DNA of 64,000 bases from Microvelia longipes (lineage: Eukaryota; Arthropoda; Insecta; Hemiptera; Veliidae). Where the stretch lies: NCBI GenBank assembly GCA_018340805.1, contig JACMZG010001863.1, positions 27,016,285 through 27,080,284 of the forward strand, given 5' to 3'. This document shows, one piece after another, positions 57,716-64,000 of this stretch (positions within the stretch are counted from its first letter, which is position 1; the number at the start of each line of letters is the position of its first letter). The translations under genes and the position numbers were made by a program. A model generated the notes under the pieces. It searched no databases. It had not been told where the DNA came from and was given only the letters and a program-made list of their open reading frames with translations.

Positions 57716-59715
57716 GAGGAACTGGTTGTCATATTCCAACAGATATGATAAGCTCCTGATATAAGTCCGTACCATAGATAACACTAAGTTTATTTTCTTC
57801 GTTTCAGAAAAGAATAAAATAAAAGGACGTCCCCATTTATTAAATACTAATAATTTTTATTTCTGAATGCTCAATTAAATAAATGAAATATAGAAATAAT
57901 GTGCTTAAATTGCACATCTTTAGAGAATATTTAAGAAGTAGCCAACAGTATTCCTTTTTTAAAATAAAATTTTGATGATTTGCTAAAAATAACTTAACTA
58001 CTTTTCATTCTGTTTTAACTCATATTTTTTTGGTTTTTCATAACATTTTTATAACATAACATTTTTGTGTTTCATATCTTCAACCTTCCAGGTAATTACT
58101 TATGAAAGAGGCATACTCGGTCGATACCTAAGGCGGATCCTTTAAAAGTTTGTTTGCCCCAGTAGATAATGTTTATGTTGTTGAGAGAACATGTGTTGAA
58201 TTAATGTAAATGTATTTGTCTAAACATTGTTAACAAAATATAAATTGTGCAAGAGACATCTAAGAAATGCAACAAGTAAAATCTGAGGACTGTTCTATTT
58301 TCCTTGCTACATTCCCTAGGTGTCTCTCACACAATTTACATTATATCAAATTTACATGATTTGCAAAACTTTTTAGAATTTTGCAGTATATACTACATAA
58401 AAAAATTGTTTAAATTTAAATTGGCATTTTTTATTTTTCATTACATAATATTATACATAATAGAAAAACTTTCTTATACTTTCTATGGACCATTTTATAT
58501 CAAGCATTTCACTAACAAATATAGCATTATATTAAACTATTTGATACACTCTTTCAAAGTCAAACTACATATTTTTCCCTTTGATAAATATTTTCTATTA
58601 GCACATAATCTAATTTTTAATAGTATCATAAATCCTTTAGTTTAAAATTGATTTCATTCTTTAAAACATTTATAACTTAACTATTACTTTTTATCCATTT
58701 ACAAATTATAAATTGGAAAGTATAAAAGAAAGTCATAATGTTACACAATGATTTTATTAGTACATTTTCATAGTACTTAATAACGATGTGATATAACAAT
58801 TACAAGAGTTTTTAACCTAAATTATGGTAAAGTACTTTTCACGCTCTCTTATTAAGTAAGTCTAAGTTAGCTTAGTCTAAGATAAGTTATTTGAAAGTAG
58901 TGCAGGTAATATAATGAATAATTCACTTTTGTAAGTATACTTTGTCTTACAAAATATTTTTAATTCTGTTTAAGGTATAAAAGTTTCTTTAAATGTGTAC
59001 TGTTTGCGTTTTAGCGAATTTTCATCTTGAAAATAACACTTATTTTAATATCTGTACGCTTATTTTCTTTTAGAGACTTCCTTTAAAAAAAAATAGTTAA
59101 TTTGTTTTTTATTTATTATTTTATTTATTATTTGTTAATTTCTCCAACAAATCCAATTTTTTTAGCTTGAAATGGCGTTAAAAAGCTAAATTGAACAAAC
59201 CCAAAGGCACGCTAAACCGCTAAACGGCTACGAGGCCCCTGCCTGTAAACGACTTCTCTGAAATCAATTTGACTTTAATATGCATTTTAACTTTTATCTA
59301 TTTTATAAAACAATAGGAAATTAATATAGATTAAACTTTTATGACCACTATTTTACTTCCTTTCTCTCGTTAAACTAACCTCTGATAATATCCTTAATCC
59401 ACTGAGCTTTTGTAAAACTCACCTTAATAAAATGATACAATTTTCTCAAGGATTAATAAATTATTCTTTGATTTTTTTATCCTGGTTAATGTCTCATGAT
59501 CCTTTGTTCTTGAGTCCTAAGAAGGATAATAGAAAGCTTCAATGTTAATAAGAATTAATTAATGAAAAAAACTTCTCACAGATTAAGGACTCTCCTCCCT
59601 CCACTGTCAAGGTTTTGTTTTTCTCATTCGCAGTTTGTAAATTAATGAAACGATAAAAAGAATTTAAACCAGTAATCAATCTTATCCTTATTAAGGTTAT
59701 TTTTCACTAAAGATA
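57716..59715. other. AT-rich spacer, no gene seen
   Basis: A 113-codon frame at 58304-58645 begins at TTG and has spacer composition (poly-Ile/Phe/Tyr), so I do not call it a gene. Confidence 0.45.
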
Positions 59716-59716
59716 T

Positions 59717-61413
59717 TATAGTACGACACACGGCTAAAATCAATTGACACCCCGCCAAAATCTCAATGCTTTCAACCCTCATTTTTAAAAAAAAACCCTT
59801 CTTTATAGTAACAAAAAAAAATCCCTACTCTGGCAACACTGAAAGTCAGGTTATGTTTTGAATTTTATGATTTGTTTTTATTTGATATCGTATTTTTTTT
59901 TTTAAAAATTTATTTATTTACTTTTTAAGTAGGAATATCGTTGTATCTTATAAATTTACCTAAGTGTTGCATTAAATTTGTTCGGGAAGTATGAATTAAG
60001 TGAAGTTAAAGTTTTTGATTACGTAATGCAATGGATCATAATAGTTCTATGATAAAAGTTTGACGATTTTAATAAATCGTCAGCTATAATTACTTTTTCC
60101 AAAATAAACTGCTTTTTTGTGTTATGTTTGTATAATTGAATGCGTATTGTTTCATATTATAAAATAATATGACACAATATGCATTCATGACTTAAAAAGG
60201 TCAAGAAATGTCATCTATTGAAAGACATTGGCATTTTCGAAAAAAAATGCTGTCTTTTGGTTGACAGACCCCAGACCAGAGACTATAGATACTTAAAACA
60301 GTAAGACTGTCGACTCAATGGTGGAAAAATTTGGATTCCGTCGACACTAGCGCGGTGAGGGACTACCTTTCAATTGAGTGGGCGTGTTCTTGATTTTCCG
60401 CTTTTTGCCCACAGTCAGTTTGAAATTTTTATACTTTGTATAGTTTATACCCTACCACTTTAATCTTACACAGAACGCTTCTGATTATTTTTAAGTTTTT
60501 CATTCAAGTAATTTATTATTTTAATTGATTCAATCAGGTAATAATGAAATAGTGGCTAAAGTTTACACGTGGTAGAAGATAGATTTTGACATTTAATGCA
60601 GCCTGTATTTTAATTACATCGGCAAGATGCGAACATGTATTTAATGTAATTACCTTATAAAATCGACTAAATTAATAAATTAATTAAATGATCAGCCATC
60701 AGTAAGGTTCTCTGGAAGTTTAAAAAAGGTTTCTATTTACTTTTAGTTTCTGATTTTTTAAAATACAGAACATGCAACGGCGAACCGTTTTTGTGAAAAA
60801 TACATACAGAAAACAATCATTTCATAATAATTTAAAATGTAGCTGTCATAACCAAGAATTGCCATGGTATTTATAAATTTTAATATAAAAATGTAATCAG
60901 TCATTTTTGGAAAGCTATTGGGGTTAGTTCATGAGTTGTCCGCACCGGTCCGCCGCAGCGCTATTTTTAGTAGCTTGCGATAATCGAATTCAAACTTTTC
61001 CTCATTTAAGTTAACCCCCCCTGCCCCAGACCCTGCGCTGTACTCTAATAAGAATAATAAAGAAATAAAAGAAATGCTTGAAGAATACATCAATGTCCAT
61101 GCGTCAAATATAGGCACTCAAATCATATTACAACTCTGCAATAATTGGATGAATTAAACAGATTGGAATGGAACGAAACGAACTCGAACAGATAAATATG
61201 CACAATGAGGGAAATAAAAGCGACGCGAGGTTACAAATATTTACAACCAGTGTTGCCTTTTTATGATTTTATTTACGAAAAAGGTATTTTTTTATTCCGA
61301 GGTTGGCATAAAGTGGAGGGGGAAAGAGCGGGGTCGGTCTGAGCCAATAGAATTCTTTCCCTCACAGATTTTTGGCGGGGTGTCAATTGATTTTAGCCGT
61401 GTGTCGTATTATA
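59717..61413. mobile_element. 1.7-kb TIR element of the TACGACACA family
   Basis: Left TATAGTACGACACACGGC, TAAAATCAATTGACACCCC, GCCAAAA (59718-59760) and right inverse at 61371-61413 differ at one position in 43. Subterminal GGCAACACTG (59832-59841) and CAGTGTTGCC (61248-61257) form a second inverted pair. The interior has no transposase-length frame; a 62-codon minus-strand frame (60929-61117) is the longest. The outer 30 bases are shared with the short elements at 26729 and 53048. Target-site duplication looks like TA or TATA. Confidence 0.85.
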
Positions 61414-61584
61414 ACTACTTAAAATACAAATAAAAGAATAATGATGTCTCTTCAAATAAAGTATTAAGGCAAAATAACAATCAACTAATATAATACCGGT
61501 AATCGTAAGGCCAAATCAGAGTTGTAAACATTAAAGAGAGCCCTTCATAGACAAAATTGAGATTCGGGCACACGTGTAAAGTCC

Positions 61585-61624
61585 CCAAGGGACCTAATAT
61601 GCCCCGACCTTTAGGTCCCTTTGG
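61585..61624. other. 12-bp hairpin
   Basis: CCAAGGGACCTA, a 15-base loop, then TAGGTCCCTTTGG (one bulged T), in a locally GC-rich patch. Confidence 0.6.
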
Positions 61625-61814
61625 AACTGTTCATAATGTCCCATGTGGGTCCTTAGTCTTTTGAACTACAAAAATTTCTTAAAACTTAAAAAAACTGTCA
61701 ATTCATTAAATTTGTTTTATACATTTTTGGTTAAATTAAGAAGCTAAAATTTTATATATTATTTGTTTGAGTTTTAAGAAGGGGTTTAAGTTAAAAAATA
61801 TAATAATTACTTAC

Positions 61815-61852
61815 TGATGAACCTGTTACAAGTTATCAGCTTTCAGACATAC
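61815..61852 (-). other. Possible minus-strand 5' leader exon
   Basis: On the minus strand a strong tract TTTTGTTTTTTCAG precedes 38 bases that end at a consensus-like donor GTAAGTAATT. No coding frame is implied. It could belong to the leader of the gene with the signal peptide exon at 32288-32358, 29 kb away. The splice sites alone are the evidence. Confidence 0.25.
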
Positions 61853-62261
61853 CTGAAAAAACAAAATATATTTTAATCCATACAATTAAATACTGGCAAC
61901 TGATAGGAAATCATTGAAATCGCTAATTAATGACAAAGTGTCAACTCTTGAACCAGTGTGTAGTTTTCTAACAAGTATTAACACTAAATACAGTGGGTGT
62001 ACCTTTAATGATCAGCCTGCAATGATTCTAGAATCTCTCTTTATTAATCTGGCAACGAGCTTCGGCACATGATCGTATAAAGAGTCATTTCATGCAATAG
62101 AAGTTGGTTAAAACATTTTTGTGAAGTATTTGCTAGATAGTCGAACTACTGGTTCTTATCGTCTCTCTATGTCATTATTTTTAAGAGTAAAAGATGCATA
62201 GCTGTTGTTTAAAATCTTTAACGAAATGATTATAATCTTTTCGTGTAATTAAATGCAACAT

Positions 62262-62385
62262 TTAAAAAAATGGTGCCAAAAGACTTGATCTTATTTTACA
62301 AATTTTGAAATTGTATGCCTAACTTATTATGTTAAATAAAATATTTTTTTGCAATTAAGACTCAAGAATTTAAAATTAAATAATA
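62262..62385 (+). repeat. Direct repeat of about 120 bp, copy 1
   Basis: 'tgcctaacttattatgttaa', 'ataaaatatttttttgcaa' and 'tttaaaattaaat' recur at 63293-63418. Confidence 0.65.
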
Positions 62386-62538
62386 TTTAATTATCACGAC
62401 AGTAATCACTATGGTGATAACTAACTAATCGTTATACTATATGTAATGACTAAAATTGATGATCTTTTAAATCTAAAAACAAGAGGCCGAATAATATGTA
62501 CACAAAGTGATCCAGGATTTCGCTTATAAACGCAGACA

Positions 62539-62621
62539 AATTTACTATTGCTAAGTTACTACTGCTAAATTGTTATTGCTAAATTACTATTGCTTAATTA
62601 ATATTGATAAGTTCTATCGAT
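62539..62621. repeat. 14-bp minisatellite, about six diverged units
   Basis: Units such as 'aaattactattgct', 'aagttactactgct' and 'aaattgttattgct' follow each other at 14-base steps from 62539, and degrade into 'taattaatattgat'. Confidence 0.75.
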
Positions 62622-62624
62622 AGT

Positions 62625-63290
62625 AAAATAGAGTAAATTTTATATTAATTTGTCGACATCTTCCTGTTAAAAATATTCCGGTAACCAATATTAAATCTTA
62701 ATTAATGACCTGATACGTCATCGATTAAAACTGTTATAAATATGTGACGTAAGAATCGTTGTGTTTTTGAAGCAGTTTTGTATCTATTAGCGGAAATAAT
62801 TTGAAACAAGTTAATGGTCTTGAGGCAGGTTCTTTCAACCTGTAGCTATTAGCATTCAAGGACGTTGTCTTACATATTGTAACAACAGATTAAATGTTTC
62901 TAAACTTGTATAATTTTACAATGAAAGATTAGTCTGTTAATTTGATTTTGTTCTGTTTTGTCATTCCTTCTGTTGACTCTATAGCACTTTAGTTAATAAA
63001 ATGTATTTTTTACGATACATTAGCCAGCTTACATAGACTTTGCCATATCAAATTGTTTTGCCACTGCCTCTACTCTACTCAACCCCTTAAACAAATTTGT
63101 TGAAAATAAATCCTTTTATTTTTTCATCACTTTTTAGAAGAGATACATAAGTTTAAAAATAATTTTTTAAGCATATAAAAGTATAATAGTTGCATAGTAA
63201 AAGTTATATAAAAATATAAGTAATAAATAAGCATTATAATAAAATATCTTTGTATTAGTAAATGCATAAAGTTTTTAAGTTAAAATATAA
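62625..63290. other. AT-rich spacer, no gene seen
   Basis: Nothing supported. Confidence 0.45.
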
Positions 63291-63292
63291 CC

Positions 63293-63418
63293 TTAAAAAA
63301 TCTGTGCTAAAAGACATTACCTTCTTTTCCGAAAAAATGAAATTGTATAATGCCTAACTTATTATGTTAAATGAAATATTTTTTTTGTAACAAAGAAACA
63401 AAACTTTAAAATTAAATT
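63293..63418 (+). repeat. Direct repeat of about 120 bp, copy 2
   Basis: Matches 62262-62385 in the same orientation, about 1.03 kb away. Confidence 0.65.
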
Positions 63419-63419
63419 T

Positions 63420-64000
63420 AAACAAGAAAACAATAAAATTGATGTGGGTACATTATTTTTAAAGTTACTTCAAAGATTTAAATTTAAAATATATTTTGCT
63501 TAACAAAGAATTTAAAAAATAACAAATAAATTAAATTTAACCAGCTTTAAGTATAAAATCGAATTAAACACTAAATATAAATTGATCAAATATTAAAATT
63601 GTAATAACTTTTCCTGGAAACCGCATTCAAATGAATTTCTTTTGTTTCATTAATATTATATTCCCCCAAACCTTTTTATTTTAAATTTATATTTTTAGTT
63701 GAATTATGTAATTTCATATAATAAGGAGTGTTTATAAAAAACGAGGTCAATATAGTTTTGTAAGAATCCATCATCCAAAAAAATTGAACTCTTTAGTAAA
63801 AGAAAAAAAACAATGGTAAATTTTACTTAAAATTAAACCCTATTAAGTAAGAAAAATATGCCAAAACTTATAAGTTTATGTTTTTGTCTGTATTATTTAA
63901 GTGAATTCATTTCACCCAACCTTGACTTTTGGTTTAGAGTTGAAACAAATAATAGTACTTATTGTAAAATACTTTTTACAAATCCTTTAAACTCTCATAG
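63420..64000. other. AT-rich spacer to window end
   Basis: Nothing supported. Confidence 0.45.

Noticed and set aside
58304..58645. 113-codon plus-strand ORF
   Set aside because: Starts at TTG, has spacer base composition and a low-complexity Ile/Phe/Tyr/Leu product.

Overview
The window is AT-rich, gene-poor, intron- and repeat-dominated nuclear DNA of an arthropod, most likely an insect with a large genome. There are no bacterial-style operons. TA microsatellites are long and frequent, splice-site-flanked exons stand out as islands of higher GC, and most structure comes from non-autonomous repeats. The only intact gene is a secreted protein resembling the group 7 mite allergen / BPI-like fold (38064-38738). 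The species or order cannot be read from the sequence.

Genes. The 224-residue single-exon gene has a TATA box, signal peptide, stop codon and poly(A) signal. On the same strand around it are three phase-compatible coding exons (27974-28128, 30969-31038, 39596-39744). I read them as pieces of a second, multi-exon gene, probably a relative, with the intact gene nested in its last intron. On the minus strand a splice-flanked exon (32288-32358) starts a different secreted protein with a clean signal peptide; two more possible minus-strand exons (40678-40729, 61815-61852) may be its 5' leader. Coding relics include a LINE ORF2 3' end (1481-1792), a LINE reverse-transcriptase scrap (36611-36835) and three unidentified open frames.

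Repeats. (1) A dispersed family of about 17 pieces carries a 5S-rRNA-like core. The most complete copies are at 18055-18775, 28943-29612 and 47060-47800. (2) A composite element of about 1.6-1.7 kb is present twice in opposite orientation (10938-12545 and 45093-46806). It joins a tRNA-like end, a TA tract, a TGACGTCA module, an array of 150-bp units, a second B-box and a large foldback palindrome; a third partial palindrome is at 2126-2452. The TGACGTCA module is shared with family 1. (3) A terminal-inverted-repeat family has a short copy (26729-26895), a tandemly duplicated copy (53048-53456) and a 1.7-kb copy (59717-61413). (4) There are foldback elements at 49436-50590 and 51058-51597. (5) A 370-bp dispersed repeat occurs at 8310-8690 and 19360-19730. 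(6) A hammerhead-ribozyme-like sequence lies at 35642-35703, of the kind found in Penelope-like elements, with a weaker relative at 55268-55312.

Layout. 0-28 kb is almost all repeats and AT-rich spacer. 28-40 kb holds the coding exons. 41-62 kb returns to repeats, ending with the 1.7-kb TIR element. 62-64 kb is AT-rich spacer with small duplications. The best candidates for something undescribed are the 5S-core family and its module sharing with the palindromic composite element, followed by the hammerhead-like site and the same-strand nested gene arrangement.
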